Origin: JAUWGC01 sp963753055
GTDB taxonomy: Bacteria > Bacteroidota > Bacteroidia > Bacteroidales > B18-G4
NCBI GenBank assembly: GCA_963753055.1
Contig: CAVWAP010000005.1
Coordinates: 23,105-87,104 of the forward strand
DNA: 64,000 nucleotides
Direction: 5' to 3'
Shown: in pieces, positions 52,856 through 61,394 of the stretch
Numbering within the stretch: the first letter of the stretch is position 1
Layout of the letters: the number at the start of each line of letters is the position of its first letter
Notes under the pieces: model-generated
The model's input: the letters and a program-made list of their open reading frames with translations, nothing else
The model's database searches: none
What the model was told of the DNA's origin: nothing
Made by a program: the position numbers and the translations under genes

Positions 52856-52860
52856 GGAGA
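52838..52860. repeat. short 7-bp-period array at the end of the RdhA-like gene
   Basis: GTGAAGA, GTGAAGG, GTGAGGA occupy 52838-52858 and encode the last residues (VKSEG) plus the stop TGA. The first 18 nt are identical to the start of the array at 5813. Confidence 0.7.
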
Positions 52861-52951
52861 AAAAGAGAGATGAATTTCCAAATTCCAACCTTCAACTATC
52901 ATTTTCCTCCCGAAAATTATTGGGATCAACCTTCAATTTTAATATGATCTT

Positions 52952-53533
52952 ATGAACACTAACATAAATCGTTGTACATGGCCTTCTGACAATCCCCAGA
53001 TGATAAAGTATCACGACGAAGAATGGGGAGTGCCTGTGCATGATGATACTGTACAATTTGAGTTCCTGGTACTTGAGACTTTCCAATCAGGATTAAGCTG
53101 GGCAATTATCATGAAAAAGCGGGATAACTTCAGGAAAGCTTTTAATCATTTTAATTATAAAAAGGTCGCCGATTATGATGAAATGAAATATGAATCGCTG
53201 ATGCAGGATGCAGGAATCATCAGGAACAAACTTAAGATCAGAGCAGCAATCAGTAATGCACAAGCGTTTCTCAAGGTTCAACAAGAGTTTGGTTCTTTTA
53301 GCAAATACATCTGGAGCTTTGTTGAAGGCAGGCCAGTTCAAAATACTTTCAAAGAATTGACAGAATTACCTGCCAGGACCGAACTCTCAGACACCATTAG
53401 CCATGATCTTAAGAAGCGTGGCTTCAAATTCGTTGGTTCAACAGTTATTTACGCCCATTTACAAGCTATTGGTGTAGTAAATGATCATTTGGTGGATTGT
53501 TTCAGGTATAATGAGCTGAAGGTAGAAGATTGA
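52952..53533 (+). CDS. tag: DNA-3-methyladenine glycosylase I
   Basis: A 193-residue Tag enzyme that excises 3-methyladenine from DNA. Zinc ligands are Cys in RCTWPSDNP, His in YHDEEWGVP and a C-terminal pair in NDHLVDCFRY; the recognition residues are in FEFLVLETFQSGLSW. It follows the RdhA-like gene by 97 nt and converges with the OYE gene. Confidence 0.94.
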   Translation: MNTNINRCTWPSDNPQMIKYHDEEWGVPVHDDTVQFEFLVLETFQSGLSWAIIMKKRDNFRKAFNHFNYKKVADYDEMKYESLMQDAGIIRNKLKIRAAISNAQAFLKVQQEFGSFSKYIWSFVEGRPVQNTFKELTELPARTELSDTISHDLKKRGFKFVGSTVIYAHLQAIGVVNDHLVDCFRYNELKVED

Positions 53534-53554
53534 AAATTAATATTGAACAATTCC

Positions 53555-53632
53555 TTTCTCTTTTCTCTTCTCTCTTCTCTCTTCTCTCTTTTCTCTTCTC
53601 TCTTCTCTCTTCTCTCTTCTCTCTTCTCGTCA
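53555..53632. repeat. 7-bp-period array, pyrimidine-only units CTCTTCT
   Basis: About 10 units of CTCTTCT or near variants occupy the convergent gap between tag and the OYE gene; one strand is entirely C and T over roughly 70 nt. Its right end reaches the stop codon of the OYE gene. Confidence 0.92.
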
Positions 53633-54820
53633 CTCTACCACACACCTAATCCCACTTTTCTCCATCTCCGCCACACAAATATTACACTGATTACATGGGC
53701 TGATATGTTCACTGTCATCTTTGACTTTTTTAATGAAATCAGGATCGTGGATCAGTGCACGGCCGATGGCGATAAGATCAAAGCCTTCCTTCATGATCTC
53801 CGCAATGCCTTTGGCAGAGACCACACCGCCAACGTAAACCAGTGGTAGCCCTACCTGCTCCCTGACCAATTTAGCCTGGGGCAGAAAAAAGTTTTCAGTG
53901 AATTCATACTTATGGATGATGACCCTGCCAAACATTGCCATAACAACTTTTTGCAGGAAATTGCTTTCTGCCTTAACCATGCTCCAAAGTGGTACATCTC
54001 CGCGCATCAGGTAAAATGGTGTACGGCTGGTATAGCCACCACTCAGTATCAAGGCTGCTGCACCTGCTTTTTCAAGTTCTTTAGCCACAATGATGGAATC
54101 ATCGATCATCAGGCCACCCTTAAAATCATCAGAAAGGTTCATTTTACAAAGAATGGGGAAATCAAGGCCAAGGGTATTGATGATATCTGTCAGGATTTCC
54201 AATGGAAAGCGCAGCCGGTTTTCAAGGGAGCCACCATATTGGTCCTTGCGCTTGTTGATAGCAGGGGAGAGGAACTGGCTGAGCAGGTAGCCGTGCCCGA
54301 GGTGCAGCTCCATGGCATCAAAGCCAGCTTGTTTAACCAGCACTGCTGCACGCACAAAATCTTTACGTGTTTGGAGCAGGTCCCTTTCCGTCATTGCACG
54401 AGAGATTCCACGGCCCCTCAGAAGCCCATATTTGTTAACCACTTTACTGGGAGCCAATGGACGTTTGCTCTTGTACCTTGTACTTTTAGTGAAGAAGCCA
54501 CAATGTGTCAGCTGCAAAGAGATAACACCTCCTGCCTTATGTACCTCGTTTGCTAATTCCTGGAGATAGGGCAATGCACCTTCATCAATAACCATTTGAT
54601 TTTCATGTGTCAGGCCATCTTCGTTAACTGCGCCGTATGCGGTTGTGACCATGGCCACATAACCTTTTGCAAATGAAACATGGAAGTCAGTCAACTCCGG
54701 AGTAGGTGCCCCATCCTTACAATAGCCTTCATATGTAGCTGTTTTGATGAAGCGGTTTTTCAGGGTCAACCCTTTGAGCTGAAGCGGTGTGAATGCCTTT
54801 GAGAGGTCCGGTGTAGTCAT
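53630..54820 (-). CDS. Old Yellow Enzyme family NADH:flavin oxidoreductase
   Basis: A 396-residue (alpha/beta)8 flavoenzyme. FMN-binding and active-site segments are FTPLQLKGLTLKNRFIKTATYEGYC, ISLQLTHCGF, FDAMELHLGHGYLLSQFLSP and RDQYGGSLENRLRFP, with LVYVGGVVSAKGIAEI for the phosphate. A C-terminal Cys-rich segment (HISPCNQCNICVAEM) suggests the [4Fe-4S]-containing 2,4-dienoyl-CoA reductase type, but the flavodoxin-like C-terminal domain is missing. It is divergent from galK, sharing an array-containing intergenic region. Confidence 0.88.
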   Translation of the reverse strand: MTTPDLSKAFTPLQLKGLTLKNRFIKTATYEGYCKDGAPTPELTDFHVSFAKGYVAMVTTAYGAVNEDGLTHENQMVIDEGALPYLQELANEVHKAGGVISLQLTHCGFFTKSTRYKSKRPLAPSKVVNKYGLLRGRGISRAMTERDLLQTRKDFVRAAVLVKQAGFDAMELHLGHGYLLSQFLSPAINKRKDQYGGSLENRLRFPLEILTDIINTLGLDFPILCKMNLSDDFKGGLMIDDSIIVAKELEKAGAAALILSGGYTSRTPFYLMRGDVPLWSMVKAESNFLQKVVMAMFGRVIIHKYEFTENFFLPQAKLVREQVGLPLVYVGGVVSAKGIAEIMKEGFDLIAIGRALIHDPDFIKKVKDDSEHISPCNQCNICVAEMEKSGIRCVVE

Positions 54821-54842
54821 AGGTGTAAAGATATTTAAAAAA

Positions 54843-54880
54843 ATATCAGATATCAGATATCTGATATCTGATATCTGATA
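54843..54880. repeat. 7-bp-period array forming a 32-bp perfect palindrome
   Basis: Units ATATCAG, ATATCAG, ATATCTG, ATATCTG, ATATCTG. The segment 54843-54874 is a perfect 32-bp inverted repeat. It lies between the divergent OYE and galK promoters and covers the -33 region of galK. Confidence 0.93.
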
Positions 54881-54887
54881 TTATGAA

Positions 54888-54895
54888 TATCTTTG
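54888..54895 (+). promoter_or_regulatory. -7 promoter element of galK
   Basis: TATCTTTG matches TAnnTTTG, 31 nt before the ATG at 54926. Confidence 0.6.
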
Positions 54896-54925
54896 AAGTA
54901 TCACTCAATATTATTCAATTAAAGC

Positions 54926-56071
54926 ATGTCAAATCTCCTTCCAAAATTCCGTTCCCTCTTCTCATCAACTCCCCGTATCTTCTCTGCACCGGGCCGTATC
55001 AACCTTATTGGAGAGCATACTGACTATAACGATGGTTTTGTGCTACCCGGGGCTATTGATAAATCCATTGATTTCGCTTTAGGTCTTAATGATGAGATGA
55101 TCTATCGTTTCTACTCACTGGATTATGAAGAGTTTTTTGAAACCAGGGATATACGCAAGGATGAAAACCATCCGCATTGGGCTAAATATTTGATTGGTGT
55201 ACTTGCACAATATCAGGCGAAGGGAATTGAATTACTGGGCATTGATTGTGTTTTTGGAGGTGATATTCCGGTCGGGGCGGGACTTTCTTCCTCTGCGGCT
55301 ATTGAATGTGGTTATGCCTTTGGCCTTAACGAATTGTATCGATCAAATATTCCTAAATACCAGCTTGTTAAAATGGCCCAGAAAGCGGAGCATGAATATG
55401 CCGGGGTGATGTGCGGGATCATGGACCAGTATGCAAGCATTTACGGCCAAGAGGACCAGGTTTTTCGCCTTGACTGCAGAAGCCATGAGCATGAATATTT
55501 CCCATTGAATATGGATGATTATATCATTGCACTTTGTGATACCCGGGTTAAGCATGCCCTGGCATTATCTGAATATAACCAGCGGAGGATAGAATGTGAA
55601 ACTGGTGTTAGCCTGCTCAAAAAAAAGTATCCCGATATCAAGGCCTTAAGGGATGTATGCTCTTTGATGTTAATCAATAATGAGAGTCTGTTTGATCCTG
55701 TTGTTTATAAACGTTGTATATATGTTGTCAGAGAGAACAAGAGAGTGGAGGACGCATGTGATGCACTGAAGGCTGGTGACATAAATACATTCGGACAATT
55801 AATGTATAAGTCGCATAAAGGCCTGCGCAAAGAATATGAGGTCAGTTGTAAAGAGTTGGACGTCCTGGTCGATATCACAAAAAATATGGATGAAGTAATT
55901 GGAGCAAGAATGATGGGTGGTGGATTTGGGGGCTGTACCATCAACCTGGTCAAAACTTCTGGTATTGATACTTTTAAGAAGGAGATTTCAGGCCAGTACT
56001 ACACACAATTTCAGAGCGAACCTTTAGTATATCTTGTTAAGCTGAAAGATGGAACCAGGGAATTGAACTAA
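54926..56071 (+). CDS. galK: galactokinase
   Basis: A 381-residue GHMP kinase. The galactokinase signature PGRINLIGEHTDYNDGF, the ATP loop PVGAGLSSSAA and the C-terminal MGGGFGGCTI are all present. It phosphorylates galactose at C1 in the Leloir pathway. A sodium/sugar symporter gene follows 51 nt downstream, probably supplying its substrate. galT and galE are not in the window. Confidence 0.96.
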   Translation: MSNLLPKFRSLFSSTPRIFSAPGRINLIGEHTDYNDGFVLPGAIDKSIDFALGLNDEMIYRFYSLDYEEFFETRDIRKDENHPHWAKYLIGVLAQYQAKGIELLGIDCVFGGDIPVGAGLSSSAAIECGYAFGLNELYRSNIPKYQLVKMAQKAEHEYAGVMCGIMDQYASIYGQEDQVFRLDCRSHEHEYFPLNMDDYIIALCDTRVKHALALSEYNQRRIECETGVSLLKKKYPDIKALRDVCSLMLINNESLFDPVVYKRCIYVVRENKRVEDACDALKAGDINTFGQLMYKSHKGLRKEYEVSCKELDVLVDITKNMDEVIGARMMGGGFGGCTINLVKTSGIDTFKKEISGQYYTQFQSEPLVYLVKLKDGTRELN

Positions 56072-56122
56072 TTCATTATATTTACCCTTCAATGTAAAAC
56101 TTATTGATTCAAATTTATTGGT

Positions 56123-57766
56123 ATGGAAGCGAACTTTGTATTCCTCGATTATTTTGTTTTTATTCTCTATGCCGTAGTTATCCTGAGTGTTGGACTATGG
56201 GTCTCGCGGGGCAAGAAAGGTGTTAAGAAGACAGCTAAGGACTATTTCCTGGCCAGTAAGTCTTTGCCCTGGTGGGCCATTGGTGCTTCATTGATTGCCG
56301 CCAATATATCTGCGGAACAGATGATTGGGATGTCAGGATCAGGTATGGCTATCGGCCTTGCTATTGCCACCTACGAATGGATGGCCGCATTGACATTGAT
56401 CATCGTGGGTAAGTTTTTCCTGCCAATATTTATTGAAAAAGGACTTTATACCATTCCTGAATTCATTGAGCAACGCTTCAGTACCAACCTGAAGACCATT
56501 CTTGCTGTCTTCTGGATAGCATTATTCATCTTTGTCAACCTTACCTCGGTCTTGTTCCTTGGTGGTAAAGCTATCGATACCATCCTGGGTAATGGAGATG
56601 GATCATTAATTGTAACAGCCATCATTGCACTGGCATTATTTGCGGCTGCCTATTCAATTTATGGTGGACTCGCTGCTGTGGCCTGGACAGATGTTATCCA
56701 GGTAGCTATGCTTGTCATAGGCGGCATGATCACAACAGTTATAGCACTGGATTATGTTACACCTGAAGGAGGGATCTACAATGGATTATCCCATGTTTAT
56801 GACACTGCCAGCGATAAGTTCCATATGATCCTGAAAAAGGACAACCCGGAGTTTTTCAACCTGCCGGGCATTGCTGTGTTGATAGGAGGGATGTGGGTTG
56901 CCAATATCTATTACTGGGGCTTCAATCAATATATTATCCAGCGGACCCTTGCAGCGAAAAGCCTTAAAGAATCTCAAAGGGGGATCATTTTTGCTGGCTT
57001 TCTGAAACTTCTCATCCCACTATTTGTGGTCATTCCCGGTATCATTGCTTTTGTAATGTTTTCACAGCAGGGCGAAACTGCCGTAATAGATGGTGTGCAG
57101 GATGCCTTTGTCAAAGCCGATGGAAGCATGAATTATGACAAAGCCTATCCATGGTTGATCAGTTCTTTCATCCCCTCCGGACTGAAAGGTCTTGTTGTTG
57201 CTGCCCTTGCAGCTGCCATAGTTTCATCCCTCGCTTCTATGGTCAATTCAACTGCCACAATCTTTACCATGGATATTTACAGGCCTTACCTTGCAAAGAA
57301 AAATGGAAAGAATAAAGACGTAATGGTCGGTCGTATCACAGGTGCCATCGCTTTGCTCATTGCTGTTTTTATGGCACCTCTGCTTGGAAATATTGAACAG
57401 GCATTCCAGTACATACAGGAATATACAGGCCTTGTGAGCCCTGGCATCCTCGCAGTATTCATACTTGGCCTGTTCTGGAAGAAAGCCAATAATAAAGGTG
57501 CGATTGTGGGTATCATCTTATCTATTCCTATCGCACTGGTCCTTAAAATCCCATCTCTCGAATTACCGTGGATGGACCAGATGTTCTATACATGCCTGAT
57601 GACCATGGCAGTCATTGCTTTTGTAAGTTTATCGACCAATAAAGAAGTTGCCGATCCCAAAGGCATTGACCTCACCAGTGATATGTTCAAGACTGATAAA
57701 GTTTTTAACATCGGAGCGTATGCGATTCTAATAATTCTGGCTGTACTTTATACAGTTTTCTGGTAG
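56123..57766 (+). CDS. sodium/sugar symporter (SSS family)
   Basis: A 547-residue protein with about 14 membrane helices of the SGLT/vSGLT type. It has the sodium-site segments IGASLIAANISAEQMIGMSGSG, GGMWVANIYYWGFNQYI and AAAIVSSLASMVNSTATIF. It probably imports galactose or a similar hexose with sodium, supporting galK just upstream. Length is normal for the vSGLT branch. Confidence 0.93.
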   Translation: MEANFVFLDYFVFILYAVVILSVGLWVSRGKKGVKKTAKDYFLASKSLPWWAIGASLIAANISAEQMIGMSGSGMAIGLAIATYEWMAALTLIIVGKFFLPIFIEKGLYTIPEFIEQRFSTNLKTILAVFWIALFIFVNLTSVLFLGGKAIDTILGNGDGSLIVTAIIALALFAAAYSIYGGLAAVAWTDVIQVAMLVIGGMITTVIALDYVTPEGGIYNGLSHVYDTASDKFHMILKKDNPEFFNLPGIAVLIGGMWVANIYYWGFNQYIIQRTLAAKSLKESQRGIIFAGFLKLLIPLFVVIPGIIAFVMFSQQGETAVIDGVQDAFVKADGSMNYDKAYPWLISSFIPSGLKGLVVAALAAAIVSSLASMVNSTATIFTMDIYRPYLAKKNGKNKDVMVGRITGAIALLIAVFMAPLLGNIEQAFQYIQEYTGLVSPGILAVFILGLFWKKANNKGAIVGIILSIPIALVLKIPSLELPWMDQMFYTCLMTMAVIAFVSLSTNKEVADPKGIDLTSDMFKTDKVFNIGAYAILIILAVLYTVFW

Positions 57767-57770
57767 ATTA

Positions 57771-58880
57771 ATGGCAATTTTCAATTTAGAAAAATTACGT
57801 GTCATGAATACTTCAACGAAAAATGAACACAACGAAAACGAAAAAAGACATCATTTTGTCCTTGCATCCTTTTTAAGGATTGGGTTTCTGGTCTTGCTTA
57901 TCGTTGCAAGCTTCATGATAATAAAGCCATTTATACTGGCAATGTTCTGGGGCATTATTATTGCCGTTGGTATTTATCCTATATTCAAAAAGTTGGCAAA
58001 GCTATTGGGAAACAGAGGGAAACTGGCAGCAATTATTATGGTTGTAGCAGCATTTGCCATCATCATTATCCCAAGTGTAATTTTTACATCCAATACTGTT
58101 GACACACTCACAGAGGTAGTTAAAGACCTGGATTCAGGCACATTGAAGATCCCTATACCACCCAAAGATGTTGCCGACTGGCCAGTTGTTGGAACGCCAA
58201 TTTATGAGATCTGGTTTCTTTCAGCAACTAATCTTGAAGCTTTGTTTGTAAAGCTCGAGCCACAAATAACTGAATATGCACCGAAGCTATTATATGCTAT
58301 TGGGGGTTTGAGTAAGTCCATTGTGCAATTAATACTTGCAATTATCATCGCAGGTGTTCTGCTGGTTGTAGCTAAACCTGCCGGAGAGGCAAGCGACAGG
58401 ATATTTAATATTCTGGCAGGTGATGATGGAGAAGCAATGACTGATATAGCGGAAGGCACTATTCGTAGTGTTGTGCTGGGTGTTGTTGGAATAGCACTAA
58501 TTCAGACCATTCTTGCAGGTGCAGGGATGCTTATTGCAGGCATTCCTGCAACAGGTGTCTGGGTATTATTGGTCCTTATTTTTGCCATCATGCAATTGCC
58601 AATATTAATTATTCTCCTGCCTGTTGCAATCTATGCATTTACTGTCCTTGATACATTTCCTGCCGTAATCTTTCTTATCTGGTGTATAATAGTCGGGCTT
58701 TCAGACACCATACTTAAAACGCTCATCCTGGGAAGAGGGGTGAAGGTTCCCATGCTTGTGATTTTGCTTGGTGCTATTGGCGGCATGATTTGGGCTGGAA
58801 TCATTGGCCTTTTCGTTGGTTCGGTAATCCTGGCAATTACTTACAGAGTCTTTGGCGCCTTGATTAAGGCCCAGAAGTAA
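57771..58880 (+). CDS. AI-2E family transporter (YdiK/TqsA-like)
   Basis: A 369-residue membrane protein with eight or so helices. The N-terminal hairpin FLVLLIVASFMIIKPFILAMFWGIIIAVGIYPIFKKL and the C-terminal GRGVKVPMLVILLGAIGGMIWAGIIGLFVG are family signatures. Despite the family name, most members export unknown solutes or ions. It starts 4 nt after the sugar symporter stop; an ATG at 57804 is an alternative start. A galactose-linked role is unproven. Confidence 0.9.
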   Translation: MAIFNLEKLRVMNTSTKNEHNENEKRHHFVLASFLRIGFLVLLIVASFMIIKPFILAMFWGIIIAVGIYPIFKKLAKLLGNRGKLAAIIMVVAAFAIIIIPSVIFTSNTVDTLTEVVKDLDSGTLKIPIPPKDVADWPVVGTPIYEIWFLSATNLEALFVKLEPQITEYAPKLLYAIGGLSKSIVQLILAIIIAGVLLVVAKPAGEASDRIFNILAGDDGEAMTDIAEGTIRSVVLGVVGIALIQTILAGAGMLIAGIPATGVWVLLVLIFAIMQLPILIILLPVAIYAFTVLDTFPAVIFLIWCIIVGLSDTILKTLILGRGVKVPMLVILLGAIGGMIWAGIIGLFVGSVILAITYRVFGALIKAQK

Positions 58881-58925
58881 TTCCATCATTAAACAATTAT
58901 ACTTTTAGATTGTTATTAAAAAAAT

Positions 58926-58933
58926 TACATTTG
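58926..58933 (+). promoter_or_regulatory. -7 promoter element upstream of the small OMP gene
   Basis: TACATTTG followed by C matches TAnnTTTG; predicted leader about 53 nt. Confidence 0.6.
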
Positions 58934-58992
58934 CACCCTTGAATATAAAATATATTAAATAATAAATAATAATTAGTTACACACGAAAATTA

Positions 58993-59451
58993 ATGAAAAT
59001 GAAAAGAATTTTACTTCTCTCAATTGTACTCTTTTTAAGTGGTGCCATGCTGGCACAAGATGGACAAGCTCCTCTTTCAAAAGGAGATAAGCAGTTAAAC
59101 TTTGGTTTAGGGTTTAGCTCACATGGACTTCCGGTTTATGTTGGAGCGGATTTCGCAGTTCATAATGACTGGACAGTAGGGCCTGTTATTAAACTTGTCA
59201 TTGATGATAATCTTGGATTTGGACTGTTGGGAAGATTTGATTATCACTGGAACAGGCTGATTGGAATTCCTTCCAACTGGGACTTTTACGCTGGTGCTAG
59301 TCTTGGATTCATTTCTGGCAATGACTTTGACCTTGACCTTGGGATACAAGTTGGTGGACGCTGGTACTGGAGTGAGAAATGGGGACTGAATCTTGAGTTT
59401 GGCGGCGGTACAGGGTACGGAGGTTCCTTTGGTGTAAGCATGAAATTCTAG
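58993..59451 (+). CDS. small outer-membrane barrel protein
   Basis: A 152-residue exported protein (signal peptide ILLLSIVLFLSGAMLAQ) whose mature part has an eight-strand-like alternating pattern (LNFGLGFSSHGLPVYVGADF, GFGLLGRFDYHWNR, FYAGASLGFISG, GIQVGGRWYW) and ends in Phe. It belongs to the broad OmpW/OmpX-like porin-family group. A start 6 nt later is possible. It is followed 3 nt later by the DUF481 gene. Confidence 0.75.
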   Translation: MKMKRILLLSIVLFLSGAMLAQDGQAPLSKGDKQLNFGLGFSSHGLPVYVGADFAVHNDWTVGPVIKLVIDDNLGFGLLGRFDYHWNRLIGIPSNWDFYAGASLGFISGNDFDLDLGIQVGGRWYWSEKWGLNLEFGGGTGYGGSFGVSMKF

Positions 59452-59454
59452 TCC

Positions 59455-60498
59455 ATGAAGAAGAAGCAAAGCATTAAACACAGTCTAATTACGGCTGTGT
59501 TTCTTTTTTTAGCACTATTATCTCAATCACAGAATGATTCTCTTTTTATGAAGACCGGAGAATTTCTTGTAGGAGAGATTAAATCACTGAACAATGGGAT
59601 TGTCATTATAGAAACAAACTACAGTGATGATGATTTTACTATTGAATGGGATCAAGTAAGAGTAATGAAAACCGAGAGGACCTTTATTATCGGTCTCAGT
59701 GATGGAAGAAAACTGGATGGCAGTGTTTACAGGGATCCCGGCGATTCAACCATGCTCATTATAAATGATGTTGATGGTGCAGTTTCTGCACCTCTTCTTG
59801 ATATCGTTTATTTTAAAGGGGTGAAAGACAATTTTTTGAGCAGACTGAGTATTCTTCTCTCAGCAGGCTATTCCTTGACAAAAGCAAACAACCTTCATCA
59901 ATTTAGTCTGAGAAGTAGTGTGGGTTATCTTTCCAATACTTTCAGCACTGACATGTATTTAAATATAATCAGGAATGTTCAGGATGTTGAAGAAGGACAA
60001 TCAAAGACCACAAGGACAGAAGGTGGACTCAATTTTCAATTTTTTATTATCCGTGATTGGTTTGCAGTTATAGCTACCGACCTTTTACAAAGTGATGAAC
60101 AATTAATTGATCTCAGGGCCAATACTAAATTGGGTATTGGTAATTTTCTTGTGAGAAACTACAGATTATATTTTAAAATTGCTGGCGGGGGTGCGTGGAA
60201 CTATGAGCATTATACAAACCCGGAAGAACTAATACGAAATAGCCTTGAAGCATTTGCCTTGGTGGAATTTAATATTTTTAATATTGGTGACCTGGACTTC
60301 CTCACATCAGTGATTGCATTCCCAGGCCTTACGGAAAATGGCAGATTTCGTTCGGATATCAATATGGATTTGAAATATGATTTACCAATGGATTTCTTTT
60401 TTAATCTGGGCTTCACAGTGAACTATGACAACAGGCCCGTTACCGGAGCTTCAGAAACGGATTATGTATTCCAGACAACCTTTGGTTGGGATTTTTAG
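59455..60498 (+). CDS. DUF481 outer-membrane protein
   Basis: A 347-residue exported protein. Residues 25-120 are a small beta-domain (DSLFMKTGEFLVGEIKSLNNG, TIEWDQVRVMKTE), followed by a DUF481 barrel (SILLSAGYSLTKANNLHQFSL, VGYLSNTFSTDMYLN, YRLYFKIAGGGAWNYEHY) that ends in FGWDF. DUF481 proteins are related to salt- or stress-induced outer-membrane proteins. Its stop codon is the first triplet of an inverted repeat flanking the next gene. Confidence 0.85.
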   Translation: MKKKQSIKHSLITAVFLFLALLSQSQNDSLFMKTGEFLVGEIKSLNNGIVIIETNYSDDDFTIEWDQVRVMKTERTFIIGLSDGRKLDGSVYRDPGDSTMLIINDVDGAVSAPLLDIVYFKGVKDNFLSRLSILLSAGYSLTKANNLHQFSLRSSVGYLSNTFSTDMYLNIIRNVQDVEEGQSKTTRTEGGLNFQFFIIRDWFAVIATDLLQSDEQLIDLRANTKLGIGNFLVRNYRLYFKIAGGGAWNYEHYTNPEELIRNSLEAFALVEFNIFNIGDLDFLTSVIAFPGLTENGRFRSDINMDLKYDLPMDFFFNLGFTVNYDNRPVTGASETDYVFQTTFGWDF

Positions 60499-61064
60499 AC
60501 TCACCCCCCGACCCCTTCTTTGAACAGAGGAACAGAGGAACAGAGGATTGTTGATTTGAGATCTGATTAAAGATGTTATTTTCTCGTTTAACTTCGTTCC
60601 ATGTTTCTCTTTGCTGTTTTTATACTTTGAACAAAAATTGCTATCAATTCATTGTTTTCAGCAATGATATTGTCTAAGGTATTTGAGTTAATAATGTTTG
60701 CTTGCTTGATTATTCTAAGATTATTATAGGTCTCTCTTAATTCTTTCAAGACAATTTTTATCTTATGTACAAAATCCTTTCGTGACTCCCCGCTTATAGC
60801 TTCACCATAGTTCAATGAGGGAGAAACTCCAGAGCGAAGCAATTGATCTGAGAGGTACTTCCCTTCAGGAGTAGTAGGCAATTTCCTGGAAATTTGAATA
60901 ACTTTGACAGAGAAATTGATAATTCTGTCTTCTAATTCGAATGTTTTCATGGCTTTTTACTATTAATACCAGAAAACATATCATCGTTCCCAATTCATCT
61001 CAAATATTTCAAAAATCTAAATCAACATTCCTCTGCTCCTCTGTTCAATAAAGGGGTGAGTCTA
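60496..61064. mobile_element. inverted-repeat cassette carrying a four-helix-bundle gene
   Basis: The left arm (about 60496-60563) and right arm (about 61015-61064) are imperfect inverted repeats. Both begin TAGACTCACCCC at the stop codons of the two convergent flanking genes, continue with a TTGAACAGAGG block (three 9-bp copies on the left, fewer on the right) and end GTTGATTTAGAT-like. Left has an extra CCGACCCC. The unit is about 569 bp and contains one gene. It looks like a mobile or IVS-type insertion, though mobility is an inference. Confidence 0.65.
60588..60950 (-). CDS. four-helix-bundle protein (S23/IVS/avd-like family)
   Basis: A 120-residue, entirely helical protein with the family signature FELEDRIINFSVKVIQISRKLP, KYLSDQLLRSGVSPSLNYGEA, ESRKDFVHKIKIVLKELRET and a final IAIFVQSIKTAK helix. 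Members occur in intervening sequences of 23S rRNA genes, as stand-alone genes and as Avd in diversity-generating retroelements; they bind nucleic acid and form pentamers. Here the gene is alone within inverted repeats. No reverse transcriptase is nearby. Confidence 0.9.
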   Translation of the reverse strand: MKTFELEDRIINFSVKVIQISRKLPTTPEGKYLSDQLLRSGVSPSLNYGEAISGESRKDFVHKIKIVLKELRETYNNLRIIKQANIINSNTLDNIIAENNELIAIFVQSIKTAKRNMERS

Positions 61065-61392
61065 AGGACGGAGAATATCCAGTAAATAAATCACAAGTGG
61101 CAGGCTGATGATACTCAGTACTGTTGAAACTACAAAGTTCTCCATGGCCTTTTGATCATCGGCCCCAAAGCGTTTTGCCAGGATCACCAGTATGGTCATG
61201 CAGGGCATGGCAGCTTCCAGGATAAGTACCGAAAAGGCAATGTCATTTAATTCAATTTGAAAAAGACCTAGCATCAACCTGATTAGCAGGATAAATGCAA
61301 CAGGCAGGATTAATAATTTATTCAAGCTCAGGAACAATACATCAATCCTTCTGAACACCTTGAAAATTTTTGTTTGGGCCAGCAATTGGAAA
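61062..61392 (-). pseudogene. AEC-family transporter, C-terminal fragment cut by IS21
   Basis: About 110 residues matching the C terminus of auxin-efflux-carrier-type permeases: AQTKIFKVFRRIDVLFLSLN, KLLILPVAFILLIRLML and AAMPCMTILVILAKRFGAD, with three or four membrane helices. The 5' side stops at the IS21 left end at 61393; the rest of the gene should lie beyond the element, outside this window. Codons upstream of 61392 in the same frame are IS sequence. Confidence 0.85.
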
Positions 61393-61394
61393 TA

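Noticed and set aside
53543..53848. Plus-strand frame beginning in the CTCTTCT array
   Set aside because: The N terminus is repeat sequence and the rest is antisense to the OYE gene.
53912..54556. Long plus-strand frame of 214 residues
   Set aside because: Antisense to the OYE-family gene, which has clear catalytic motifs.
60496..61064. Diversity-generating retroelement
   Set aside because: The four-helix protein resembles Avd, but there is no reverse transcriptase, template repeat or variable repeat nearby.
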